Positions 33,178 through 42,501 of a stretch of 48,634 nt of DNA are shown here, one piece after another. Positions within the stretch are counted from its first letter, which is position 1, and every line of letters begins with the position of its first letter. A program made the position numbers and the translations under genes. The DNA is from Thiothrix sp. Its GTDB lineage: Bacteria; Pseudomonadota; Gammaproteobacteria; Thiotrichales; Thiotrichaceae. The DNA lies in assembly GCF_028714775.1 (NCBI RefSeq), contig NZ_JAQTLS010000027.1, forward strand, positions 1-48,634, given 5' to 3'. The notes under the pieces were generated by a model that saw only the letters and a list, made by a program, of their open reading frames with translations, did no database searches and had not been told where the DNA came from.

Positions 33178-33946
33178 GAACATATTGCTCAGTAACGACG
33201 ATGGCTTTCTTGCCCCCGGTATCAATCGGTTGCGCGAAGCGTTGATGGAAGTGTCCAATGTTACCACAGTCGCACCCGATCAGGATTGCAGTGGGGCGAG
33301 CAATTCCCTGACGTTGCGCAATCCCTTGCGCATGACCCAGCGTGCGGAAAATTTTTACAGCGTCAATGGCACACCGACGGATTGCGTCCATCTGGGCTTA
33401 GGATTGTACGCGCAAGACCCGGACATTGTGATTTCTGGCATCAATGCTGGGGCTAATTTGGGCGATGATGTGCTGTATTCGGGAACCGTCGCGGCGGCGA
33501 TGGAAGGGCGTTTCTTAGGCTACCCGTCGTTGGCAGTTTCACTCACAGCATTTCATTCGACCCATTTGCCTGTCACACATTACGCCAGTGCGGTGCAGGC
33601 GGTGTTGCATTTATTACCGCACCTGCAAGCCTATCCTGACCGGGGCAGCATGATCCTGAATGTGAATGTGCCGGATATACCGTGGGAACAGATACAAGGT
33701 TTCCGTGTGACCCGTTTGGGTAGCCGTCACCGTTCGGAAGCGGTAATCCGTGAAGTTGACCCACGAGGACGCGACATTTTCTGGATTGGCCCACCGGGTG
33801 CAGCGGCGGATGCGGGGGAGGGCACGGATTACCATGCGGTCGCAGCGGGTTACGTTTCCATTACCCCGATCCATTCCGACATGACCCGCCACCGGGCATT
33901 GGCAGAAACCGCCCGCTGGTTGGAGGGATGTGATGGCAAAGCGTGA
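33176..33946 (+). CDS. surE: 5'-nucleotidase SurE
   Basis: The protein has 256 aa. The N-terminal signature MNILLSNDDGFLAPGI holds the metal-binding Asp8-Asp9; DCSGASNSLT and SGINAGANLGDDVLYSGTV carry the other ligands. It dephosphorylates nucleoside monophosphates, mainly in stationary phase. ATG 33176 is set by this conserved N-terminus. The pair surE-pcm is conserved in gammaproteobacteria. Confidence 0.96.
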   Translation: MNILLSNDDGFLAPGINRLREALMEVSNVTTVAPDQDCSGASNSLTLRNPLRMTQRAENFYSVNGTPTDCVHLGLGLYAQDPDIVISGINAGANLGDDVLYSGTVAAAMEGRFLGYPSLAVSLTAFHSTHLPVTHYASAVQAVLHLLPHLQAYPDRGSMILNVNVPDIPWEQIQGFRVTRLGSRHRSEAVIREVDPRGRDIFWIGPPGAAADAGEGTDYHAVAAGYVSITPIHSDMTRHRALAETARWLEGCDGKA

Positions 33947-34610
33947 GTTGGATATTCAAGGCATCGGCATGACTTCCCAGCGCACCCGTGACCGGCTGGT
34001 AGGGCGTTTGCGCGAAAGGGGCATCAAAAACGAAGCGGTGCTGGCGGTGATGGGCAAGATTCCGCGCCACCTGTTTGTCGATGAAGCGCTGGCAACCCGT
34101 TCCTATGAAGACACCGCCTTGCCAATTGGGCATGGGCAAACCATTTCCCAGCCCTACATCGTTGCCCGCATGACGGAATTGCTGCTGGCAGGCGATCCTC
34201 CACCAAACAAAGTACTGGAAGTGGGTACAGGTTCCGGCTATCAAGCCGCCGTATTGGCAGCACTGGTGAAGGACGTGTTTACGGTGGAACGTATTGAGCC
34301 GCTGTACCGTGCTACCCGCGCCTTGCTTTACGATCTGGGATACCGCAACATCCGCACCTTCCTGAGCGATGGCAGTTGGGGCCTGGAACGGGAAGCCCCT
34401 TTCGATGCCATTATTGCCACCGCCGCGCCGGAAACCATTCCCCCCGCCTTGCTGGAACAATTGGCAATCGGTGGGCGCTTAGTCATCCCCACGGGCAAAC
34501 AGATGCAGGCGCAGGTCTTGAACGTGATTACCCGTACCGGCGAATCCAGTTATGAAACAGTAGCGCACGAACCCGTGCTGTTTGTGCCCTTAGTGAGTGA
34601 TCGCCAGTAA
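33933..34610 (+). CDS. pcm: Protein-L-isoaspartate O-methyltransferase
   Basis: The protein has 225 aa. The SAM motif is VLEVGTGSGYQAAVLA, with DTALPIGHGQTISQPYIVA as the isoaspartyl-binding region typical of Pcm. It repairs isomerised Asp/Asn in proteins. It overlaps surE by 14 bases; ATG 33933 follows GGAGGG, and a GTG at 33930 is the alternative start. Confidence 0.96.
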   Translation: MAKRELDIQGIGMTSQRTRDRLVGRLRERGIKNEAVLAVMGKIPRHLFVDEALATRSYEDTALPIGHGQTISQPYIVARMTELLLAGDPPPNKVLEVGTGSGYQAAVLAALVKDVFTVERIEPLYRATRALLYDLGYRNIRTFLSDGSWGLEREAPFDAIIATAAPETIPPALLEQLAIGGRLVIPTGKQMQAQVLNVITRTGESSYETVAHEPVLFVPLVSDRQ

Positions 34611-34734
34611 AAGCAAGTGAATGATATTTGCTAATTGGGAAACTTTTTCTTACAGTTAGTAACAAATTGTTTACGCACAAAAATTGTGAGTGTCTTTACA
34701 CCCCCCTTGGATTTATCAGTGATAAGGTGAAATC

Positions 34735-35436
34735 ATGGACAGAAAAATCAAACTGGCAACAGCTATCGCGTTGGTTGGCCTGACGACGGCAGCTTGCGCC
34801 CCTAACCCTTATTGGCAGTACCCCGGAGCCAATAACTACAATCGTGGCACTACCGTTGCAAGAAGCGCCCCACAAGCGGGCGGAGTGGCTCATAACCATT
34901 GCGGCAAAGTACATACGCATGTATTGCCACCGCAAGGTTTGGCACACCATCACGGTGATGGCTGTATGGCAGGTGCTGCGGGCAATCCCCCGCCAGTTAA
35001 CAACCAACCACCCGCCAATACCTACGCTTACAACCCACCTGCGAATAATAACCCTTACACAGGCAGCACCTCAGCCGGGGATTATTCCAGCTACAGCACA
35101 CCGAAACCTGCAACCAATACGGGCAGCAGTTACTACTACGACTACAGCGGTTCAGGCAGCAATGCGACAGGTAGTACGGCGGCAACTGGCAGCAACACTG
35201 GCACGTATTACGATTACGGGTACACGGGTTCAACAGGTGGCACAACATCCACGACCGCACCTGCCAGTACAGGTGGCACATACGCAGGCGGTGATACCTA
35301 TGTCGTCCAGCAGCGCGACACCGTGTTTCAGGTCATGCGTAACACCGGGGTTTATTGGAAAGACATTATCCGTCTGAATAATCTGCAAGCGCCTGATTAC
35401 ACCATCAAACCGGGTCAAACCTTGCGGCTGAAATAA
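34735..35436 (+). CDS. LysM lipoprotein, NlpD-like but without peptidase domain
   Basis: The protein has 233 aa. The lipobox LTTAAC places the lipidated Cys at 21. A low-complexity Ser/Thr/Gly/Tyr/Asn/Pro linker (about 80-185) precedes a C-terminal LysM domain (about 188-233: YVVQQRDTVFQVMRNTG, IKPGQTLRLK). Residues about 54-78 hold an unusual His/Cys-rich segment (HNHCGKVHTH, HHHGDGC). The position after surE-pcm is that of nlpD, but the M23 domain and a following rpoS are missing. It likely binds peptidoglycan from the outer membrane. Confidence 0.8.
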   Translation: MDRKIKLATAIALVGLTTAACAPNPYWQYPGANNYNRGTTVARSAPQAGGVAHNHCGKVHTHVLPPQGLAHHHGDGCMAGAAGNPPPVNNQPPANTYAYNPPANNNPYTGSTSAGDYSSYSTPKPATNTGSSYYYDYSGSGSNATGSTAATGSNTGTYYDYGYTGSTGGTTSTTAPASTGGTYAGGDTYVVQQRDTVFQVMRNTGVYWKDIIRLNNLQAPDYTIKPGQTLRLK

Positions 35437-35456
35437 TTTCGGCAAATGCTACAAAC

Positions 35457-35487
35457 AAAAAAACCCGCCTAGCACGCGGGTTTTTTT
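35457..35487. terminator. Bidirectional terminator
   Basis: A tract (35457-35463), ACCCGC, loop CTAGCAC, GCGGGT and T tract (35481-35487). It serves the LysM gene on the plus strand and the TlpA-like gene on the minus strand. Confidence 0.9.
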
Positions 35488-35504
35488 GCTTCAGGCGGAT
35501 GGTA

Positions 35505-36032
35505 TCAGCAGACGCCAGTCAAGCAGTTTTCGTTCTTGTCAGCAACGGAAGGACGTTTGTTAGAACGGATATAATTCTGCAATTGGGCAGCAGAAATAGC
35601 ACCCATGTGGGTGTCAACAACCCGGCCTTGTGGATTGATGATATAGGTGGTTGGTACACCGTAGATCAAACCCAGTGCGAACATGGTGCTGTCCTGTGTT
35701 GGCACGATGGGATAGGCAAGATTACGCTGCTCAGCAAACTGTTTCAGTTCACTGGCAGGGGTTTCACCCGCTTCCATGCCGAGTACAACAACCTTGTCCT
35801 TGAAGCGTTTGGCAACGCTATTTAATGCTGGCAACTCTGCTACGCATGGGCCGCAGTAAGTTGCCCAATAGTTGACAATCACCCATTTCCCACGGTATTC
35901 GGAGAACTGATGGTGTTGCCCATCAACATCCTTGAACGAAAAATTAGGAGCCTGATTGGCAGAAACGACTGACGTCATGGACGCGAGAAGAAAGACAGAC
36001 AGCGTAATTGCCCGTTTAAACAGTTTCATCAT
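35505..36032 (-). CDS. TlpA-like periplasmic thioredoxin
   Basis: The protein has 175 aa. A signal peptide (about 1-25, ending VSA-NQ) is followed by a TlpA/ResA-type thioredoxin fold with YWATYCGPC (Cys60, Cys63) and the cis-Pro loop GVPTTYII. The C-terminus carries two more Cys (ENCLTGVC). It reduces or oxidises disulfides in the periplasm; cytochrome maturation or surface-protein folding are possible roles. Two adjacent ATGs are possible starts; the second (36029) is better spaced from GAGGG. Confidence 0.85.
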   Translation of the reverse strand: MMKLFKRAITLSVFLLASMTSVVSANQAPNFSFKDVDGQHHQFSEYRGKWVIVNYWATYCGPCVAELPALNSVAKRFKDKVVVLGMEAGETPASELKQFAEQRNLAYPIVPTQDSTMFALGLIYGVPTTYIINPQGRVVDTHMGAISAAQLQNYIRSNKRPSVADKNENCLTGVC

Positions 36033-36348
36033 TAACCCTCAACTTTGGTTGGCCCTATACACACAACAAAATGCCAGCAATCACGTCTCGGAACGGGTAT
36101 TTTTATTGTAAAGTATCTTCTTAACCGTCCAGTCCGACAATCAACTGCGGGGTCGCAAACCCCAGCAATTGATGCGTTCCGCTGGCGCACTTTAAGATAG
36201 ATTGCGGTTCACTCAAGCTAGAGCATAAGCCTATGCCCCGCTAAAATTCAATGCAAGTTGTTTTTTTACGACAAATACCGCACATTTACCTGATAAAAGT
36301 CAAAACTGGTGCGCTTAAATTGTCTACAAAAAGATAAACCAACTTGAT
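36033..36348. other. Gene-free stretch with strong hairpin
   Basis: No gene seen. ATCAACTGCGGGGT (36140-36153) folds against ACCCCAGCAATTGAT (ending 36173) with one bulged base, a long stem with loop CGCAA. There is no U tract, so a terminator is doubtful. The rest is AT-rich and probably holds the promoter of the TlpA-like gene. Confidence 0.45.
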
Positions 36349-37650
36349 TTACTTCGCCTGCCAATAGCGCCGCAACCCTACTGCACCCAACAGCAATGAT
36401 AGCAGTATTTGTGCCCACTCGCTTAGGGTGGGGACGGCTACCCGTGATGCTTCTGGGGTGCTGGCTTTTTCCAAATAATCGGCTACACCGTTGTTATTTT
36501 TGTCACCCGGTTCGTCAGCGGTTGGGATGCCATCGTTGTCGTCATCATTGTCTTTTGCGTCAATTTTGCCGTCAGTGTCGGTATCCCGAGGATTTAGGAC
36601 ATCGCTACCGACTTCTTCTTTGTCGCCGATGCCATCACCGTCAGTATCGGCAAGCTTCGGGTCTGTTCCTATGGCGGCTTCTTGCTTGTCGGTCAAGCCA
36701 TCTTTGTCGGTATCCGTAGTGCCTGTATTGGTATCGGAGCTGTCAACGGTAAGGCTGACGGTGGCTTCGCTGTATTCCCCATTACCCAAGGTAACACGGT
36801 AGGTGAAGCTGTCAGCGCCAACGTAACTGGCTGTCGGCGTGTAAGTGACTTTACCGGATTCAACTTTGGTCGTGCCGTGTTGTGCCGCGCCCGTACCCGT
36901 GTCTGGAACAGTCAACGTCGCTGTCTCGCCACTCGGGATGGTGTCGTTTGCCAGCACATCAATGCTGATGGCGGTATCAGAAGTCGTGGTGGCGCTGTCA
37001 ACCGCAGCAGTGGGTTTTGGTGGCGGAGTATCCGAGCACGTGACAGCACCACCGTAGTTACCAAGGTAGTTATTGTCATCAGCAGAAACCCAGCCCAAGT
37101 TGGTGAACTGGTTGCCGGGGTTAGTGCCAACGGAGTTAGGAAGCTGGTTGAACGGGTCGTTGGCGTTATCCATCAATTCAATGCCAGCGACGCACGAACC
37201 GGCGTTGGTGGTGAAACTGAACGCTTCCACTTCGGTATCGGCTTTGAAACCAAATGCTGCGACGTTAATCGGAGAGAACGTGAAGGACAGGTAGTCCACA
37301 CTTTTGTCGTCCGTTTGGCAGCCATCGGTGGAACAACTTCCATCCGCTTCCTCGGCGATAGCTGTGGAACTTTGTGTCCAGTTCGTCCCGGTTTTGGGAT
37401 AAATTTTGTTGACCGTAAATTGGCCTGCACCAGCCACATGGGGAACACGTACTGTTACCTGCGCCGTGGTGCTTAAATCTTTGGAAGGGGTAGTGGCAGG
37501 GAGTAGATAGACATGGTAACGGCTATCGGTGGGACTCCATGCGATTTTGTATGAGACGCCATCTGTTGCGGCGAAAGCAGATTGCCCAACCTGCATGGCA
37601 GCCAGCAATAAAAGCCCTTGGGAAACAGTTCGAGTGATCGATTTGCTCAT
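36349..37650 (-). CDS. IPTL-CTERM surface protein with shared N-terminal module
   Basis: The protein has 433 aa. The signal peptide is about 1-27. The N-terminal module (about 30-205) has DYLSFTFSP, a conserved Cys pair and [11 protein letters not shown]-x-NNYLGNYG, shared with two neighbours. A cadherin-like Ig domain follows (about 212-305), then a short Asp-rich TSP3-type stretch (about 310-395). The tail VPTLSEWAQILLSLLLGAVG followed by LRRYWQ is a typical IPTL-CTERM sorting signal. It is likely exported, processed and anchored at the surface. The ribosome site is weak. Confidence 0.85.
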   Translation of the reverse strand: MSKSITRTVSQGLLLLAAMQVGQSAFAATDGVSYKIAWSPTDSRYHVYLLPATTPSKDLSTTAQVTVRVPHVAGAGQFTVNKIYPKTGTNWTQSSTAIAEEADGSCSTDGCQTDDKSVDYLSFTFSPINVAAFGFKADTEVEAFSFTTNAGSCVAGIELMDNANDPFNQLPNSVGTNPGNQFTNLGWVSADDNNYLGNYGGAVTCSDTPPPKPTAAVDSATTTSDTAISIDVLANDTIPSGETATLTVPDTGTGAAQHGTTKVESGKVTYTPTASYVGADSFTYRVTLGNGEYSEATVSLTVDSSDTNTGTTDTDKDGLTDKQEAAIGTDPKLADTDGDGIGDKEEVGSDVLNPRDTDTDGKIDAKDNDDDNDGIPTADEPGDKNNNGVADYLEKASTPEASRVAVPTLSEWAQILLSLLLGAVGLRRYWQAK

Positions 37651-37708
37651 TTTTTTATACCGATTCTTTAAATTTTATATTGTCAGCTTAGTAAGCCCAC
37701 CGTGCTGG

Positions 37709-37740
37709 CAGGTTACAGGCAGCTAACTGCCTGTAACCTG
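37709..37740 (-). terminator. Perfect hairpin after the 1298-aa gene
   Basis: CAGGTTACAGGCAG (37709-37722), loop CTAA, CTGCCTGTAACCTG (37727-37740): a perfect 14-bp stem 14 bases after the stop of the minus-strand gene. No U tract follows, so it may work as an mRNA-protecting structure rather than a classic terminator. Confidence 0.6.
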
Positions 37741-37754
37741 AACCAGACTAATCA

Positions 37755-40700
37755 TCAAGGCAATTGCTGGTTGATGATGTAGTTTGCACTGATCGTGCTG
37801 TTGCTCGGATGCAGCAGTACGTTACCCAACAGCAGGTTCACATCGTTGGATGGGCCTGCGAAAATGGTGACGCCATCCATATTGATGTCGGTTGGCTGAT
37901 AACCATTAAAGCGGAAGTTGGTACTGACTGACGTGTTCCCAGCCGCCAACAAGACATCACCGAGGATGACGCCAGTATCGTTGGATGGGCCGTTGGCAAT
38001 GGCACGCAAGTCGGTGTTGGCATTACCCGCCCACAGTAACGCAGTTGTACCGTAGGTGATGCGTGAGTCCTTACCGTACAGGGCTGTGCTGGTATTGGTG
38101 AAATCAACCAATGTACCCGGAGCTGTTGCGGTAATGCTGACAGGAGCCGCAGTCATCACACCCAAGTGGTTACGGTGGCGTACAGACACATAGTAGTTAC
38201 CCGGCAGCAGACCTGTGAGCATCAGTGATGCATCACCTGTTGCAGCATCCATCACATCACCGTCACGTTGTACCAAGGCGGCAACACGTGCTTTGACGGT
38301 GGTTGAGACAGCAGAGTCACGTACTTCAACCAGTACCCAGTCTACAGGTGCATTGTTGCCAGTGGCGGTGAGCAGGGAAGCCGTCGCCACTTCTGTACCC
38401 GCATACTTGATGCTACCAATGTTGTAAGGCTGTTTGGTTGGCAACAGGTTTTTGGTACGTAGGTCGTCTTGCATCAGTTTGCTGACGCTGTTGTAAGCAC
38501 CTTGCAGCATGACTTTGACTTGCAGCCTGACCGCATTGACGCTGGTATCCAAGTAGTCTGGGATGCCATCCAAGTCGGAGTCGATAGCGTCAGCCGGAGC
38601 ACCGTCTTTGTTCGGGTCATTGCCTTCCGCAGCGGACAGGATGCCGTCACCGTCATCGTCGGTGTCCAGATAGTCTGGTTTGCCGTCTTTGTCGCTGTCG
38701 TCATCCAGCGGTGTGCCAGCGTTGTAGTTTTCGTTCTTAGTCAGAACGCCGTCATTGTCGTCGTCAGTGTCAACAGCGTTCGCCTTACCATCACCATCGG
38801 TGTCAACTGGCTTGGCAGGGTCTGCGCCGACTTCCACTTTGTCACCGATGCCGTCACCGTCAGAGTCAGGATTCAGCGGGTTAGTGCCAGCGGTTTTTTC
38901 CACGCCGTCCAACAAGCCGTCGCCATCGGAGTCAGGGTTTTTCGGGTCAGTGCCGAGTTTACCTTCTTCTTCATTGGTCAGGCCGTCACCGTCTGGATCG
39001 CCTTTGGGGCCATCACTGTCACTCAAATCCAGATAGTCCGGCTTGCCGTCACCATCAGTGTCAACTGCATCGGCAGGTGAGCCATCTTTATTAGGATCGT
39101 TATTTTCAGCGGCAGACAGTTTGCCGTCACCGTCATCGTCGGTGTCCAGATAGTCTGGTTTGCCGTCTTTGTCAGTGTCGTCATCGGTCGGTGAGCCAGC
39201 ATTGTAGTTTTCGTTTGCGGTTAAAACACCGTCGTTGTCATCGTCAGTATCCAGTGCATCAATTTTGCCGTCCTTATCGGTGTCGATGGGGGCGGCAGGG
39301 GAGGCTCCGACTTCGGTTTTGTCATCCACACCGTCACCATCGGTGTCTTTGTTCAACGGGTTAGTACCCGCTTTGATTTCATCACCGTCTTTGAGGCCGT
39401 CACCGTCGGTATCTGGATTTTTTGGATCAGTCCCTTTGGTAATTTCATCACCGTCTTTGAGGCCGTCACCGTCAGTATCTGGATTTTTCGGGTCAGTCCC
39501 TTTGGTGACTTCATCACCGTCTTTGAGGCCGTCACCGTCAGTATCTGGGTTTTTCGGATCAGTGCCGAGTTTGACTTCATCCCCGTCTTTGATGCCATCG
39601 CCATCAGTGTCAGGGTTTTTCGGGTCTGTACCGAGTTTGGTTTCTTCTTCGTTGGTCAGGCCGTCTTTGTCCGGGTCAGCCAATGGGCCGTCAGTGTCGT
39701 CCTTGTCCAAGTAGTCAGGGATTTTGTCGCCGTCAGTATCCACTGCATCAGCCGGTGAGCCGTCTTTGTTCGGGTCATTGCTTTCTGCGGCGGAAAGTTT
39801 GCCGTCGCCGTCATCATCGGTGTCCAGATAGTCTGGAATCTTGTCACCATCGGTGTCGTCATCCAGTGGTGTGCCAGCGTTATAGTTTTCATTTTTGGTC
39901 AGGACGCCATCGTTGTCATCGTCGGTGTCGAGAGCGTCGATTTTACCGTCTTTGTCGGAATCAATAGGCGTTGCTGGGGTTGGGCCGACTTCGATATTGT
40001 CGAAGATGCCGTCGCCGTCGGTATCAGGGTTTTTAGGGTCTGTACCGATTTTCGCTTCGTCCGCATTGGTCAGGCCGTCTTTATCGGCGTCGCCTAATGG
40101 GCCGTCGGTGTTGTCCTTGTCCAAGTAGTCAGGGATTTTGTCGCCGTCGGAGTCAATGGCATCGGCAGGTGAACCGTCTTTGTTGGGGTCGTCACCTTCC
40201 GCAGAGGACAAGATGCCGTCGCCGTCATCATCGTTGTCCAGATAGTTAGGTTTACCATCCGCATCGGTATCGTCGTTGGCAAGGTTGCCATCGGCGTTGA
40301 GGTCTTCGTTTTTGGTGACGATGCCGTCGCCGTCATCGTCAACATCTTGGAAGTCAGGCTTGCCGTCTTTGTCCAAGTCTTGTTTGACGACAGGTTTGCC
40401 ACCGTTATCGGCGTCGAAAGCGTCATCAAGGCCGTCTTTGTCGGTATCAGTGCCCAGCGGTGCTACGTCGGCTTTACCGTCACCGTTGGCATCGTTACCT
40501 TCAATGCTGTCGAGTACGCCATCACCGTCGCTGTCGGTGTCCAAGCTGTCTGGAATCTTGTCGCCGTCAGTATCAGTTACGCCTGCACCTTCGTCAGTAT
40601 CCAAAATGCCATCGTTGTCGTCGTCGAGGTCATCGGCATCTTTCACACCATCTTTATCGCCATCGGGGCGGTCGTCAACGGCATCCAAATAGTCCGGTTT

Positions 40701-41651
40701 GCTGTCGCCATCGGTGTCAACCGCATCGGCGGGTGAGCCGTCTTTATTCGGGTCATTGCCTTCTGCTGCCGACAGTTTGCCGTCGCCATCATCGTCAGTA
40801 TCCAAATAGTCGGGAATTTTGTCGCCGTCGGAGTCGTCGTCTACGGGTGTGCCAAGATTGTAGTTTTCATTTTTGGTCAGCACGCCGTCGTTGTCGTCGT
40901 CCGGGTCAAGGGCATTGATTTTGCCGTCGCCATCTGTATCGGTTGCAACCCCACCGGCGGCTTCCACGCCGTCACTGATGCCGTCGCCGTCGGTGTCGGT
41001 GTTAAGCGGGTCTGTACCGAGGGTTTTTTCCACACCGTCTTTCAGGCCGTCACCGTCAGTGTCAACACTGTCGCTACAGTCGGCTGATGTGCCGTAGTTG
41101 TCGAGGTAGTTGTTGTCGGAAGACGTTCCCCAACCCAAGTTGGTGAATTGGTTGCCGGGGTTGGTATTGACTGAGTTGGGCAGTTTGTTGAAAGGGTCGG
41201 TGTCGTTGTTCATCAACTCAACCGGGCCTAAGCATTTGCCACTGTTACGGAAGTTGAAAACTTCCTTTTCCACGCCTGCTGCCCAAGCGAATGCATTGGT
41301 TTTAATCGGGGTCAGGGTGAAGGACAGGTAATCTACCTTCACGTCCTCTGATGGGGCATCGGCGCGTGAATCGTTCGACCATACGGTGTTGGAAATGCTG
41401 TTTTGCGGGTCATCCACCACAAATTTTTCAGCGCTGACGGCAGCGTGAGGTACGCGGATTGTGACCTGCCCCGTCATGCTCATGTCTTTGCTGGGCGTTG
41501 CGTTTGGTTTCATGAAAACATGATACCTGTCGTCAACGGTGCTCCACCGGATCGTATATTCCAGCGTCTGGGCTGCCCACGCACTATTGCCTACCAGCAA
41601 CAGTGTCGATGCACTCAGACCGAGGTATTTGCGAAGTTTTCTGGATTGCAT
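37755..41651 (-). CDS. Giant Asp-rich TSP3-type protein with dockerin-like C-terminus
   Basis: The protein has 1298 aa. The signal peptide is about 1-26 (ends AWA-AQ). The shared N-terminal module spans about 28-195 ([14 protein letters not shown]). About 840 residues of calcium-binding TSP3-type repeats follow ([36 protein letters not shown] in larger units). The C-terminal module (about 1040-1205) has [22 protein letters not shown] and [11 protein letters not shown], then two dockerin-like calcium loops ([20 protein letters not shown] and [18 protein letters not shown]). A long rigid calcium-dependent surface rod is the likely structure. SD AAGAGAG precedes ATG 41651. Confidence 0.85.
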   Translation of the reverse strand: MQSRKLRKYLGLSASTLLLVGNSAWAAQTLEYTIRWSTVDDRYHVFMKPNATPSKDMSMTGQVTIRVPHAAVSAEKFVVDDPQNSISNTVWSNDSRADAPSEDVKVDYLSFTLTPIKTNAFAWAAGVEKEVFNFRNSGKCLGPVELMNNDTDPFNKLPNSVNTNPGNQFTNLGWGTSSDNNYLDNYGTSADCSDSVDTDGDGLKDGVEKTLGTDPLNTDTDGDGISDGVEAAGGVATDTDGDGKINALDPDDDNDGVLTKNENYNLGTPVDDDSDGDKIPDYLDTDDDGDGKLSAAEGNDPNKDGSPADAVDTDGDSKPDYLDAVDDRPDGDKDGVKDADDLDDDNDGILDTDEGAGVTDTDGDKIPDSLDTDSDGDGVLDSIEGNDANGDGKADVAPLGTDTDKDGLDDAFDADNGGKPVVKQDLDKDGKPDFQDVDDDGDGIVTKNEDLNADGNLANDDTDADGKPNYLDNDDDGDGILSSAEGDDPNKDGSPADAIDSDGDKIPDYLDKDNTDGPLGDADKDGLTNADEAKIGTDPKNPDTDGDGIFDNIEVGPTPATPIDSDKDGKIDALDTDDDNDGVLTKNENYNAGTPLDDDTDGDKIPDYLDTDDDGDGKLSAAESNDPNKDGSPADAVDTDGDKIPDYLDKDDTDGPLADPDKDGLTNEEETKLGTDPKNPDTDGDGIKDGDEVKLGTDPKNPDTDGDGLKDGDEVTKGTDPKNPDTDGDGLKDGDEITKGTDPKNPDTDGDGLKDGDEIKAGTNPLNKDTDGDGVDDKTEVGASPAAPIDTDKDGKIDALDTDDDNDGVLTANENYNAGSPTDDDTDKDGKPDYLDTDDDGDGKLSAAENNDPNKDGSPADAVDTDGDGKPDYLDLSDSDGPKGDPDGDGLTNEEEGKLGTDPKNPDSDGDGLLDGVEKTAGTNPLNPDSDGDGIGDKVEVGADPAKPVDTDGDGKANAVDTDDDNDGVLTKNENYNAGTPLDDDSDKDGKPDYLDTDDDGDGILSAAEGNDPNKDGAPADAIDSDLDGIPDYLDTSVNAVRLQVKVMLQGAYNSVSKLMQDDLRTKNLLPTKQPYNIGSIKYAGTEVATASLLTATGNNAPVDWVLVEVRDSAVSTTVKARVAALVQRDGDVMDAATGDASLMLTGLLPGNYYVSVRHRNHLGVMTAAPVSITATAPGTLVDFTNTSTALYGKDSRITYGTTALLWAGNANTDLRAIANGPSNDTGVILGDVLLAAGNTSVSTNFRFNGYQPTDINMDGVTIFAGPSNDVNLLLGNVLLHPSNSTISANYIINQQLP
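39376..39660. repeat. 66-bp tandem repeat within the Asp-rich gene
   Basis: Units starting at 39376, 39442, 39508, 39574 and 39640 repeat every 66 bases and encode 22-residue units of the form [19 protein letters not shown]. The central units are nearly identical, so copy number could change by slippage or recombination. Confidence 0.85.
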
Positions 41652-41699
41652 GGTTGGACTCTCTTAATCATTTTTATAATTAGGCAATAGTGCTAGAGC

Positions 41700-41727
41700 A
41701 GCCAGCCCATGCGTAAAGGTGCTGGCT
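41700..41727 (-). other. Hairpin between two surface-protein genes
   Basis: AGCCAGC (41700-41706) and GCTGGCT (41721-41727) form a 7-bp stem with a 14-base loop just after the stop of the 208-aa gene. No U tract. Weak candidate terminator. Confidence 0.35.
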
Positions 41728-41743
41728 ACTTTGCAGACTGTTA

Positions 41744-42370
41744 TTATTTAGGGCAAGCAACCGGGTCGCCGTAGTTGCCTTTGTAATTGTTTTCGCTAAC
41801 AGCACCCCAACCCAAGTTGGTGAATTGGTTACCGGGGTTGGTGTTGCTGGAGTTCGGTGCGGCATTGAATGGGTCATCGTTTGCCATCAGGGCAACGCCA
41901 TCCAAACAGCCGCCTTCATTTTGGAAGCTGAAAATCACCTGTTCTTTACCGGCTTCCCAGCCATAGTTGCGGGCGCTGCTGCCTTGCAGGCCAACGAAAG
42001 AGAACGAAATGTAATCGTGTTTGGCATCTTCTTTCGGTGCGTCAACGCGGGATGCTTCTACCCAGTTGGAACCTTCAACGGCGCTATTCAGGGCAGTAAC
42101 TTTGAAACCGCTGTCATGTGGGACTTTCAAGGTAACTTGCCCGGTCAGGCTGATGTCTGGCTTTGGTGCTGCGGAAGGTTTCATCACAAGTTGATAGGTT
42201 TTGCCGTCTTCTGCCAGCGCCAGTTTGTATTCGAGTACTTGTGCAGCAGATACCGCTACGGCAGCTTTGTCAGCCGCTTTTTCTTTGGCTACAGCCCCAT
42301 TTGCAGCCATTGCAAGAGCGATTACACCTGCCAGAGTCGCGGCGCGGCGGAAAGACTTATTGATTTTCAT
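41744..42370 (-). CDS. Exported protein consisting of the shared N-terminal module
   Basis: The protein has 208 aa. A signal peptide (about 1-28, ending AVA) is followed by a short Ala/Lys/Val linker and one copy of the module found at the N-terminus of the two downstream proteins: [45 protein letters not shown] and NNYKGNYG. Cys residues in GGCL and VACPK correspond to the pair in the paralogues. The module family is not one I can name. AGGAGAC precedes ATG 42370. Being only the module, it may be the subunit or binding partner of the larger proteins. Confidence 0.8.
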   Translation of the reverse strand: MKINKSFRRAATLAGVIALAMAANGAVAKEKAADKAAVAVSAAQVLEYKLALAEDGKTYQLVMKPSAAPKPDISLTGQVTLKVPHDSGFKVTALNSAVEGSNWVEASRVDAPKEDAKHDYISFSFVGLQGSSARNYGWEAGKEQVIFSFQNEGGCLDGVALMANDDPFNAAPNSSNTNPGNQFTNLGWGAVSENNYKGNYGDPVACPK

Positions 42371-42458
42371 TACTTGTCTCCTAGTTGTTGGTTTAGCCCA
42401 GTTTTATTGATATGGGTATAATAAATGTTTTTCGATTGATGGGAATATTATATTGACG

Positions 42459-42490
42459 AATGGCAGGGTACGCGGTGTACCCCTGCCATT
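42459..42490. other. Hairpin after the 1915-aa gene
   Basis: AATGGCAGGGTAC and GTACCCCTGCCATT pair with one bulged C around loop GCG. A T tract (ATTATTTTTTG) follows on the plus strand only. The minus-strand gene ends at 42502, so this may still stabilise its mRNA end. Confidence 0.5.
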
Positions 42491-42501
42491 ATTTTTTGAA
42501 T

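Noticed and set aside
39376-39660. CRISPR-like array
   Set aside because: Repeats are contiguous without unique spacers and stay in frame within a coding region.
38755-40918. Long plus-strand open frames rich in Ser/Pro opposite the Asp-rich gene
   Set aside because: They are the antisense reading of repeated GAT/GAC/GGT codons, have no ribosome sites, and vanish where the repeats end.
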